In this document: piece by piece, positions 42,229 through 49,123 of the stretch
Layout of the letters: each line of letters opens with the position of its first letter
Numbering within the stretch: the first letter of the stretch is position 1
Source: Armatimonadota bacterium
GTDB taxonomy: Bacteria; Armatimonadota; Fimbriimonadia; Fimbriimonadales; Fimbriimonadaceae
NCBI GenBank assembly: GCA_018268395.1
Contig: JAFDWQ010000001.1
Span: 285,720-349,719, forward strand
Reading direction: 5' to 3'
DNA length: 64,000 nt
Notes under the pieces: model-generated
The model's input: only the letters and a program-made list of their open reading frames with translations
What the model was told of the DNA's origin: nothing
Databases searched by the model: none
Translations under genes and position numbers: made by a program

Positions 42229-43323
42229 ATGGCCGCTTCGAGAGCAAGCGCGGATTCTTTAGTCGCAACTAAAGGGACAGCCTTCGGGCAACGACTCCGC
42301 ATCGCCATCAAGGAGGAGTTCGGCACGAACAAGGAGTTCGCCCGCGCCATGGGCGTCAGCGAAGGCCGCGTGTCTCAGATCCTCAAGGGAAGCGAGGTTC
42401 TCACGTCCGTCACGCTTGACGCCGTGCTCGCCAGCTTCTCGAACCTTGGCCGGCAGGAGCGTATTCACGCGGCCTGGATCGACACCTACGCGCCCGGGCC
42501 GATGCAAGGAGAGAATCTCCTTGACACCGAGTCTCAGGAAACGTTCCTGCAGTCCTTGCCTGAACTGATCCAGGCGGGCCGATCGAGAGAAGTGCTCCAG
42601 CGGCTACTTGAGGTGAGGAGTTACGTCGAGGACACTCAGCGCTGGATGCATTTGAGCCGGGCCACAACCGAGCTGGCCCTGCGACTCGAGCGACCAAGCG
42701 TGGCATTTGGCGTCGCTCAGGAGCTGTACGGACGAGCCACCGACTTGGGGGAACTTGGCTGGGCTGCTACCGGTCTCTGGACTGCAGCGATAGCGCTTCG
42801 CAACATGCCCCATCTCCCCGCCGCTGACACGATCCAGGGGCATGAACGGGCCGTGGAGTTTCTGGGTCAGTGGTCGCCCCCCAATCCAACGTTGAAACGT
42901 GACGCGACTCAGGCGCTCCAGCGCGATCGGGCCCTGACCCTCATTGCCGTGGCCGAGAAGCGATCAATACCACTAGAGCAATTCAGCCACGAGCACAAAA
43001 TCCTTCAGGCTTCTCTCACCAGGATCGAGGATCCAACTGCCCTGGCGATCGGCACGGAAGTACTCGCTCGCTTGAGCCTTGCTGCAGAAAATCTGTTCCT
43101 CGCGGAAGAAGAACTCGAGAGCTCGCAGACCTTTCATCCCTCAGCTGAACACTCAATCAAGGGAGCCATTCTCCGAGCAAAGATCGAACACGGTCGCAGG
43201 GACTCACCATACCGAGACACCCTCACGTCGGCTCTTGAAGAAGCTTGGTGCACGGACGACCTCCACCACGTTCAGGTCATCGAGCGGCTTTTGATGAAAC
43301 TTGAGCTGGGGCGGCCCCTATAG
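42229..43323 (+). CDS. XRE-type HTH protein with helical repeat domain
   Basis: The 364-aa protein has an N-terminal Cro/CI helix-turn-helix (FGTNKEFARAMGVSEGRVSQ, residues about 31-50). A long helical region with TPR-like character (about 90-350) follows. It could be a peptide- or signal-responsive regulator of the divergent VirD4 operon, whose start is only 21 bp away. GGGAG lies 8 nt ahead of the ATG. The gene is followed by a strong terminator. Confidence 0.68.
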   Translation: MAASRASADSLVATKGTAFGQRLRIAIKEEFGTNKEFARAMGVSEGRVSQILKGSEVLTSVTLDAVLASFSNLGRQERIHAAWIDTYAPGPMQGENLLDTESQETFLQSLPELIQAGRSREVLQRLLEVRSYVEDTQRWMHLSRATTELALRLERPSVAFGVAQELYGRATDLGELGWAATGLWTAAIALRNMPHLPAADTIQGHERAVEFLGQWSPPNPTLKRDATQALQRDRALTLIAVAEKRSIPLEQFSHEHKILQASLTRIEDPTALAIGTEVLARLSLAAENLFLAEEELESSQTFHPSAEHSIKGAILRAKIEHGRRDSPYRDTLTSALEEAWCTDDLHHVQVIERLLMKLELGRPL

Positions 43324-43389
43324 TTCCCGCCCTCCCGCCCTGTCTTGCTGCGCTGCTTCAGGGATCTTGTTCGTTGTCAGGTAGAGCAA

Positions 43390-43418
43390 CGCCCCGAGCA
43401 GAGTTGCTCGGGGCGCTT
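43390..43418 (+). terminator. Rho-independent terminator after the XRE/TPR gene
   Basis: CGCCCCGAGCA and TGCTCGGGGCG form a perfect 11-bp stem with the loop GAGT, followed by CTTG. The T-tract is short. Confidence 0.7.
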
Positions 43419-43551
43419 GAACTCAGTTCAGGTTAGAAGGAGAACCGGACTTTCTTTGTCTGAATTCCTCCCCACCCAAAGACCTGTCTTGCCGGCGGGG
43501 CTGGTGGGGATAACCAGGCCGTCGCCGTTGTTCTTTCTAAATACTGTCTTT

Positions 43552-43878
43552 CTATTGTTGCTCCTCGGATTCTGAAACGCTATTGATTGCTTTCTGATAC
43601 ACCCTGGCGCGGGCACTGTGGATAAGTCCCTTGGTGCGCAACGATTGCACCGCTTTCCAAACCGTCTCACTGGAGCGTCCTGTGCGAACCATGAGCTTGC
43701 GGTACGGGAGCACCACGGTGGCGTTAGGCTTGTTCCAGCCGGTCGTTTGCCTGAGGAGGATCAAGAGGATCCTCAGCTCCGTGTCGGTGAGTGTTGGCAG
43801 GAGCACTTGAATCAGGTGGTTCGGAACCTTCGTCCACGGCGTCAGGGGCCGGGGCAGGTTGAGCTTTATCCTTGGCAT
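43552..43878 (-). CDS. Replication-protein-O-like winged-helix protein
   Basis: The 108-aa protein follows the phage replication protein O N-terminal pattern: PWTKVPNHLIQVLLPTLTDT, then ELRILLILLRQTTGWNKPNA and the HTH TGRSSETVWKAVQSLRTKGLI. It likely binds DNA at an origin or regulates replication of the element. The ATG at 43878 is chosen; the frame is open further. It overlaps the upstream gene by 155 nt in another frame. The last gene of the four-gene minus-strand unit. Confidence 0.6.
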   Translation of the reverse strand: MPRIKLNLPRPLTPWTKVPNHLIQVLLPTLTDTELRILLILLRQTTGWNKPNATVVLPYRKLMVRTGRSSETVWKAVQSLRTKGLIHSARARVYQKAINSVSESEEQQ

Positions 43879-44107
43879 AGTAGAACTCTTTAGGTGGGCT
43901 GTAGTTGTGGCGGATGGCCTCAATGATGAGGGCCTCCGGGCGCTTGGCTTTACGGAACGGGAGGAAGGCGAGTTGGCGCTCGATTTCGACGTAGGGGTGG
44001 CTCACGAGCAATTCGATGATGCCTTTGTGGCTCACACCGATCTTCATGAGCTCATGCCCAATCCGCGCTGCACGCTCCCGTCCAGTTGGGGAGTCTAGAT
44101 CGTTCAC
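43724..44107 (-). CDS. Hypothetical protein of the XRE/Mrr operon
   Basis: The 127-aa protein has an N-terminal conserved-looking part (RIGHELMKIGVSHKGIIELL, then YVEIERQLAFLPFRKAKRPE). An alanine/proline-rich tail follows, probably disordered. The first part resembles small plasmid proteins of unknown role. The GTG start overlaps the Mrr-like gene stop. The tail lies over the 5' part of the wHTH gene, so its true 3' limit deserves care. Confidence 0.5.
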   Translation of the reverse strand: MNDLDSPTGRERAARIGHELMKIGVSHKGIIELLVSHPYVEIERQLAFLPFRKAKRPEALIIEAIRHNYSPPKEFYYAKDKAQPAPAPDAVDEGSEPPDSSAPANTHRHGAEDPLDPPQANDRLEQA

Positions 44108-44607
44108 GTGGTTTCTGCTAGAAATGAAATAATCCTAAACGACTGGGATTCAAGTTCGGAAAAGAAGGCGTAGTCGACGTCGTCTGCGCCGCGCGTTCCG
44201 ATCTGGTACTTGATGAGCATGCGGGCAAGGGAGGGGCCGTCGATCACTTCGATCCGCACCGGCAGGTGGCTTCCGACCAGTTTTTCGGCGGATTTCGCAA
44301 CGGATTGCGGCGTGACGATGAGGCCGAAGTCGGCCCTCCGGCGCACCACAGTTCCTGCCAGCTCGTCAAGCATCCTCAGACGCACCACGTCGTTGACGAC
44401 CTTTACCACCACCTTGACCGGCAGACCACCAAGTTCGGTTTCGCAGAGGAGCTCATGTCCTCCGAAGCGCGTTTTTTGCTTGTTCTGCCTGCGGTCTAGA
44501 ATCTGTACATCACCGAAGCCCGAGCGGGAAAGAGCTTTCGAGGTGAGGATGAGCAACGCATGCAGCGAGCTTGCTCGCAGCGCGTGCGCCATTGGTTCTG
44601 TCTTCAC
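44104..44607 (-). CDS. Mrr-like restriction-endonuclease-fold protein, possibly degenerate
   Basis: The 167-aa protein shows the layout of the Mrr_cat fold: an N-terminal helix, then LLCETELGGLPVKVVVKVVN and RADFGLIVTPQSVAKSAEK. The expected D and (E/Q)xK positions read H-E and V-V-K, so catalysis is doubtful. It may be a DNA-binding protein derived from a nuclease. The GTG start overlaps the XRE gene stop (GTGA). Its location in a phage/plasmid-like operon fits an element-encoded function. Confidence 0.5.
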   Translation of the reverse strand: MKTEPMAHALRASSLHALLILTSKALSRSGFGDVQILDRRQNKQKTRFGGHELLCETELGGLPVKVVVKVVNDVVRLRMLDELAGTVVRRRADFGLIVTPQSVAKSAEKLVGSHLPVRIEVIDGPSLARMLIKYQIGTRGADDVDYAFFSELESQSFRIISFLAETT

Positions 44608-45029
44608 CGTGCTCCTTTCTCCGGAAATCCGGTGGGATAGTTACGAGTCACCCAGGTTCCTGGCTTGACTCCGCTAAATGCAGGTTTGATGGCTCCAAAT
44701 TCATCGGAGGCTGTTTCCGGGAGGCACCCCGGGCAGCCAACTAGATCGCAGGCACAGCGAGTCAAGAACAGACCCGACTCCGCAATGAGGTCACCCGGGT
44801 GGATGGGGAACCCGAACGTCCGCTCCAATGCCTGCGCCAAGCGCATGACCATGAGAAAGGACGGATTCCGCATCCCATGGATGATCTTGGACACCGCGCC
44901 GGGTGTCACGCCCGCGTCGAGCGCGAGACGCGTTGTGCCTCGAAAGGCGTACCGATCTGAATGCGCCATCACATCGAGAAACCGATTGACGGCCGGCCCG
45001 AAGGCCTGGGTTGAGGGTGGGTGTTTCAT
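44604..45029 (-). CDS. XRE-family transcriptional regulator
   Basis: The 141-aa protein has a helix-turn-helix (TTRLALDAGVTPGAVSKIIH, residues about 32-51). A C-terminal extension contains a cysteine cluster (CACDLVGCPGC, four or five Cys) that could bind a metal or an Fe-S cluster. It is the first gene of the minus-strand unit running to 43552 and probably controls it. It diverges from the serine recombinase genes. Confidence 0.68.
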   Translation of the reverse strand: MKHPPSTQAFGPAVNRFLDVMAHSDRYAFRGTTRLALDAGVTPGAVSKIIHGMRNPSFLMVMRLAQALERTFGFPIHPGDLIAESGLFLTRCACDLVGCPGCLPETASDEFGAIKPAFSGVKPGTWVTRNYPTGFPEKGAR

Positions 45030-45105
45030 ACCTCCATCTCAACACACCGAACAAAAGCCGAGCAAGAACTCAGCCGTCGAGGCAACCGTTTCCAAAAGGG
45101 TTGTG

Positions 45106-45348
45106 GTGTTGAGAGACCATTGCACCATGCTCCACGCTCTTTGTATGTGGCTTCCCACCTTGAGCGAGCAGCAGGCAGTCGAATTCCAGGCCTTGGCAAA
45201 GGCTGAATTTAAGTTAGAGTTGGACTTGCCGACGGCACGCGATTGGGGGACGCGACTCTTACAAATCTATTTCCTGAAAACCTATGCGTATCGCAATCTA
45301 CGCTCGGAAGTCAGAGGAGCGAGAGGACAGGCAAGTCCAGAGTCTTGA
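45106..45348 (+). CDS. Small protein encoded ahead of the serine recombinase
   Basis: An 80-codon frame with the sequence LPTLSEQQAVEFQALAKAEF followed by KLELDLPTARDWGTRLLQIY. This pattern resembles small helical proteins that precede serine recombinase genes in several mobile elements. AAAAGGG precedes a run of GTG/GTG/TTG starts; 45106 is a choice among them, with an ATG at 45127 as alternative. It overlaps the recombinase start by 65 nt in another frame. A recombination directionality factor is one possibility; this is inference. Confidence 0.5.
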   Translation: MLRDHCTMLHALCMWLPTLSEQQAVEFQALAKAEFKLELDLPTARDWGTRLLQIYFLKTYAYRNLRSEVRGARGQASPES

Positions 45349-46861
45349 AGACCAGATCCGCGAGCTCACCCGACTCGCCAAGAAGGAGGGACACACCTTG
45401 GTCGAGGTGTTCCAAGAAGCACGCTCAGCCATGGAGCCCTTCAATCGTCCCGAGTTTGACCGTTTGATGCTCGGCTTTGAGCAGGGTGCCTTTGATGCCG
45501 TCTATGTGTGGTCAGTGAACCGACTGGCTCGCAACGATTGGGAGGGAGGGAAGGTGTCGCACTTCCTGAGGCGAGGCAAGATCGCTTTCATCCGGGCGAT
45601 CGATCGGACATTCCTGCCATCGGACAACGCCCTCATCCTTTCGGTGGAAATGGGCATGTCGGTGGCCTACGTACAGAAGCTCCAGATTGATGTGGCACGC
45701 GGCATGCGAGGCAAAGTGGAGCGTGGGTGGCACACCTGCAAAGCACCAGTGGGTTACCGCAATGACCCGGAGTCGCGGGAGATACTGGTCGATTCCGACC
45801 GATTCCCCCTGGTGCGCAAGGGCTGGGATCTTGTCATTGACGGAAAGCACAGCCTGGCCGAGATCCACCGAATGCTACAGAAACTTGGGCTCTCAGTGCG
45901 GACAAAGAACGGCGTCACAAAGCCGATTTCCTATGCCCGCCTGATCGCGCTGTTTCGCGAACCGTTCTACATGGGTCAGATCGTGTTTATGGGCGAGACC
46001 TATCCTGGCAAGCACCAGCCTATGGTCTCCGCTGCGGAGTTTGAGATCGCTCAGGAGCGACTTAACCATAAGGTGGCTGACCGTCGCCCCATCAAGAGGT
46101 CAATGCCATTTGCAGGGGCCATGAAGTGCGGCGTTTGCGGGTGTAGCGTCGTAGGCGAAGTACGGCACAAGGAATATCGCAAGACGGGAAACTCTGCGAC
46201 CTACATCTACTACCACTGCAGTGGATCGAAGGGTTGCCCGAAGCGCGGCGTCAGTCAGGACTACCTGCAGGGCCTCTTTGAGGACAGGATCGAGCGGATT
46301 GCCATTCCCGAGACTACCGCTAACTGGTTGAAGGACGCCCTGGTGCAGTGCAGTGAGGCTGACCTAGCGACTGTAGCATCCTCGCTTACCAACCTCGAGA
46401 CAGACGAACGGCTGCTCACCACACGGTTAGACCGGCTCATGGACATGCGGCTCGATGGTGAGATTGATCCCGGCGCGTACCGTCTCCGAAAGGACAGAAT
46501 CGAAAGCAAGCTCCTGCAGCTGAAGACGCAGAAGGAGCGAGCGACTAACCGTGAGCAGCTTGCACTACGCGTCGCATACGAGCAGCTTGACCGCGCGATC
46601 GAAGCGGAGTCGTGGATGCAGGAGGAGCGAAACTTGGCCACGCTGGGCAAGCTAATGCCGCTTGTCGGTCAGTCCACTCTAACTCTGGGAAAGCTCCAAA
46701 TCGAGCTCCATCCGATACTACGCGAAATCGCCGCCTTCGAACCTCTCCAAAATGGCTCTGAGAGGCCCCAAAGGGGCGATTCCGTACCTAAGTCTTCAGT
46801 TTGGTGGGCCTTGGTACGTGAGCTTCGAAAGATTTCCTTAAGAGAGACAGCATGTGAATAG
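45284..46861 (+). CDS. Large serine recombinase
   Basis: The 525-aa protein has the resolvase catalytic domain (RIAIYARKSEE with Ser10, then NRLARNDWEGG and RAIDRTFLPS). A recombinase domain (about 160-270) and a zinc ribbon (MKCGVCGCSVVG then CSGSKGCPKR) precede a long coiled-coil region (about 370-450) and a C-terminal tail. It resembles integrases and transposases of integrative elements. The start ATG lies inside the preceding small gene, so translation may be coupled. A terminator lies 3 bp after the stop. A relic of a second copy is found 1.4 kb downstream. Confidence 0.9.
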   Translation: MRIAIYARKSEEREDRQVQSLEDQIRELTRLAKKEGHTLVEVFQEARSAMEPFNRPEFDRLMLGFEQGAFDAVYVWSVNRLARNDWEGGKVSHFLRRGKIAFIRAIDRTFLPSDNALILSVEMGMSVAYVQKLQIDVARGMRGKVERGWHTCKAPVGYRNDPESREILVDSDRFPLVRKGWDLVIDGKHSLAEIHRMLQKLGLSVRTKNGVTKPISYARLIALFREPFYMGQIVFMGETYPGKHQPMVSAAEFEIAQERLNHKVADRRPIKRSMPFAGAMKCGVCGCSVVGEVRHKEYRKTGNSATYIYYHCSGSKGCPKRGVSQDYLQGLFEDRIERIAIPETTANWLKDALVQCSEADLATVASSLTNLETDERLLTTRLDRLMDMRLDGEIDPGAYRLRKDRIESKLLQLKTQKERATNREQLALRVAYEQLDRAIEAESWMQEERNLATLGKLMPLVGQSTLTLGKLQIELHPILREIAAFEPLQNGSERPQRGDSVPKSSVWWALVRELRKISLRETACE

Positions 46862-46863
46862 CA

Positions 46864-46895
46864 AAGAGCCCCGGCGGTTGCCGGGGCTCTTGGAG
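46864..46895 (+). terminator. Rho-independent terminator after the serine recombinase
   Basis: AAGAGCCCCGGC and GCCGGGGCTCTT form a perfect 12-bp stem with the loop GGTT, starting 3 nt after the recombinase stop codon. Confidence 0.85.
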
Positions 46896-47448
46896 TCACC
46901 TACTGCAGTAGGCTAGATGTGTGAGGTTCTGAACTTCCATCACACCGATACGAAGTAACGTTCCATAGTGCATCGCTGTGCACGCCCTCATGGTGAGGGG
47001 GAAAGAATACTCCTTCAGCAATCCCTTGGGACTACCGCCGTAGCAAGCACTGGGAACTTGTGTCGGCCATTACCTGGCAGCCACATGCAAGTGTAGAACA
47101 GCAGCTCTGCTGATAGATCTCAACTGCAGTCGAGACCGACTTTCTACGTCGACACAGGAGACTCTTGGTCTCACTCATCTGTGGCATTGCTGCCTGATGT
47201 GCGTCATGCACGCTTACACAGTTCCAGCGTTCAGACGGATACCAATTCTGCGAGACCTTCTCATCTTTCACACCGCGTATGTGTTCTGCGGGAATCCTGA
47301 GTAACGGTGAGGTATCACCTGGTGTATCATGGGTTCTTTGGTAGAAGTACCTGGGGCTCTCAACGATTCCCTCTACCCAAACCTAACACCTGTTCTGCTG
47401 TTCGTTTGCCAACAGCGTAACATCTGGATTTCAACAGACGGATTGTTC
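46896..47448. other. AT-richer stretch with no convincing gene
   Basis: The 550 bp have lower GC than either side. One minus-strand 79-codon frame (47032-47271, GTG start) encodes a peptide with seven cysteines, six of them in its C-terminal half (SCCSTLACGC and SSQC). It has no clear ribosome-binding site, and no modification enzyme is nearby. I see no repeats, tRNA or terminators inside. Confidence 0.4.
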
Positions 47449-48009
47449 TCAATCAGCGAGAATAGGATGACTCATTGCGTAAGCACCTTCCAGGTGGCGG
47501 CTCAGCTCTGTGACAAGCTTGAACATATCCACTCTGTCCATGCACAAACGCATTGATAAACCCATATCGAGATTCAATTCGATAGATTTACAGCCATTCC
47601 GCTGCTTCTTTCCGAATCGAACTGTCACTCGAAGAGAACCACTTCCAGAACCAGTTCTACCTCGCACAAAGGGCCCTGCTCCCACTTCCGTGAAAGACAT
47701 GAGTCCTCTCATGAGCCACCCTGGTAAGAGGGGGTTGCATGCGCCGAGAAGATCTTGATGGCTTGCGCCATATTCGATAGTGATTCCTTGGGAATCAGGA
47801 GTCCACGCCAAGCTGTTCGTGAGGGCATCTGACTCTGGGTAAATGACCAGAGGGATTACCACGCCACTAAGCTTGTCTCTTTCTTCCAAAGCTAGCTGGA
47901 AAAACCCAGCCTTTAGGCGAGGGACTTCCTCATTACTCTGGAGGTCTCGTCGGTATTCCCGAACGGACAAGATTCCTATTCCTGGGAGAAACACACTCTT
48001 GATAAGCAT
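47449..48009 (-). CDS. Hypothetical protein in AT-rich insert
   Basis: The 186-aa frame (start ATG 48009, or GTG 48036) is not recognised. It reads like a real soluble protein, with beta-strand and helix alternation such as GVVIPLVIYPESDALTNSLA and LRVTVRFGKKQRNGCKSIEL. A glycine/serine-rich stretch (RGRTGSGSGS) lies in the middle. No signal peptide or metal motif is seen. It sits alone between a recombinase and a recombinase relic, so it may be cargo of the element. Confidence 0.45.
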   Translation of the reverse strand: MLIKSVFLPGIGILSVREYRRDLQSNEEVPRLKAGFFQLALEERDKLSGVVIPLVIYPESDALTNSLAWTPDSQGITIEYGASHQDLLGACNPLLPGWLMRGLMSFTEVGAGPFVRGRTGSGSGSLRVTVRFGKKQRNGCKSIELNLDMGLSMRLCMDRVDMFKLVTELSRHLEGAYAMSHPILAD

Positions 48010-48218
48010 GTTGGAAAGGGCCACACCGGATCTCACGATTGAGTTCTGGAGCCCTGCTTTTTGGGCAAGGAGATCTTTATCTCACATTTGGAGAGAATTG
48101 TCAAGTATCTAGACGTTCAGGGCAGATGAACCAAACTAAGATTCTAACTACTTTGAATCTGGAAATGTGCTTGAAACATCCAGCCGTAACAATAGGCAAC
48201 GTACGTTCAAAATGAAAA

Positions 48219-48248
48219 ACAGGCTACAAGAGCCTGCCTTTCATTTTG
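48219..48248 (+). terminator. Small hairpin before the recombinase relic
   Basis: CAGGCT-ACAAG-AGCCTG followed by CCTTTCATTTTG forms a short 6-bp stem with a T-rich tail. No plus-strand gene lies directly upstream; it may act on antisense or relic transcription. Confidence 0.4.
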
Positions 48249-48254
48249 ATGTTA

Positions 48255-48359
48255 CTTTGGTGGGCCCTAGTGCGTGAACTTCGAAAGATTTCCTTAGCGG
48301 AAGTAGGATCGGTCCCCGGAAATGAAGAACATCTGCGAGAAGTCCGCTCTGTCCCTTGA
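48255..48359 (+). pseudogene. 3' relic of a second serine recombinase gene
   Basis: In frame, these bases encode LWWALVRELRKISLAEVGS and a stop at 48357. The first 13 residues match the C-terminus of the intact recombinase (WWALVRELRKISL). All four base differences in that stretch are synonymous, so this is a homologous gene end and not a recent copy. The rest of the gene is absent. The relic runs into the left end of the IS remnant. Confidence 0.7.
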
Positions 48360-48886
48360 AGAGGGCGGAAAGGACACACATGAAGAAGAACAAGTACACG
48401 GAAAAGCAGATCGTCAACATCCTCCAAGAGGCGACCGAGGTCGCAAGACGCAGGCTGAGCTTTGTCGCAAGCACAGCGTGACCCGAACACGTTCTTCGTC
48501 TGGAAGCGCAAACCCTCGGGGTTCGTGACGCAGGATGTCAAACATCTGCGCGAGTTCGAGGCAAGAACAACGCCCTGAGCCGGCTGCAATCTGAGCGCGA
48601 CTGGGAGGCGGAGTCCGCGCTCAGGCTATTCAGAAAGAGAGGTGAGCACTCCCAAGTGTGTCGGTTGCGCGGCTACTGATGGACGTTGGCAGAGCGGCCA
48701 CGCCTAGAGCTTCGTTTCTCGCGTGCGGGCCGAGATCCTGGACACCCAAATGTTCTGACCTGCTCCTCGTACGACTTCTTCCAAGATTGAGGGCACTGAT
48801 GCTGGTCGTCGCCGGCAAGGTCAAGCACTCGCGCGTGAACTCGAGGATGATTGGCCTCCCCGCCCCTTAAAGGGACGGAGCGGACT
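48341..48886 (+). mobile_element. Degenerate IS3-family element with terminal inverted repeats
   Basis: The left end AGTCCGCTCTGTCCCTTGAA (48341-48360) and the right end (48867-48886) are inverted repeats matching at 18 of 20 positions. Inside lies a broken orfA and traces of further transposase sequence, but only 546 bp remain. The element is therefore internally deleted and non-autonomous. No flanking target duplication was confirmed. Confidence 0.7.
48380..48640 (+). pseudogene. Frameshifted IS3-family transposase orfA
   Basis: The start reads MKKNKYTEKQIVNILQEATE after an AAAGGA ribosome-binding site, which is the usual opening of IS3-group OrfA. Other frames then give AELCRKHSVT, FFVWKRK, VKHLREFEA and NNALSRL, all parts of the same family. 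At least three frameshifts have therefore occurred and the gene is dead. Confidence 0.75.
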
Positions 48887-48940
48887 ACTCTAATGACTTC
48901 TTCATTTCCGATGGGACAGACAACTGTCCCGAAATCATTC

Positions 48941-49123
48941 CTATGTATTACTCCTTGTCAATCGTTTAAATATTGCGAATCCCATAATGAAGAAGGTAAT
49001 CAAGCCGGAAGCACCGACCCACATTGGAAGTCCTGGAATCAATAACAAAAGGCTTCCGACTACGAGAAACACAACAATCGAAGAAATCGATCCTGCAATT
49101 AGTGATGCGATCCATGGTTTCAT
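48941..49123 (-). CDS. Small two-helix membrane protein coupled to the RHS gene
   Basis: The 60-aa protein has two membrane helices (about 5-27 and 33-53) with a short loop GLPMWVGAS. Its ATG overlaps the stop codon of the RHS-repeat gene (ATGA), so it is translated with it. Genes in this position after RHS genes often encode immunity proteins to the C-terminal toxin, but that is inference. No family was recognised. Confidence 0.6.
   Translation of the reverse strand: MKPWIASLIAGSISSIVVFLVVGSLLLLIPGLPMWVGASGLITFFIMGFAIFKRLTRSNT

Noticed and set aside
46669-46899. Minus-strand ORF opposite the recombinase end
   Set aside because: It is antisense to the recombinase tail and terminator. Its similarity to a frame near 48,250 comes from the repeated recombinase sequence.
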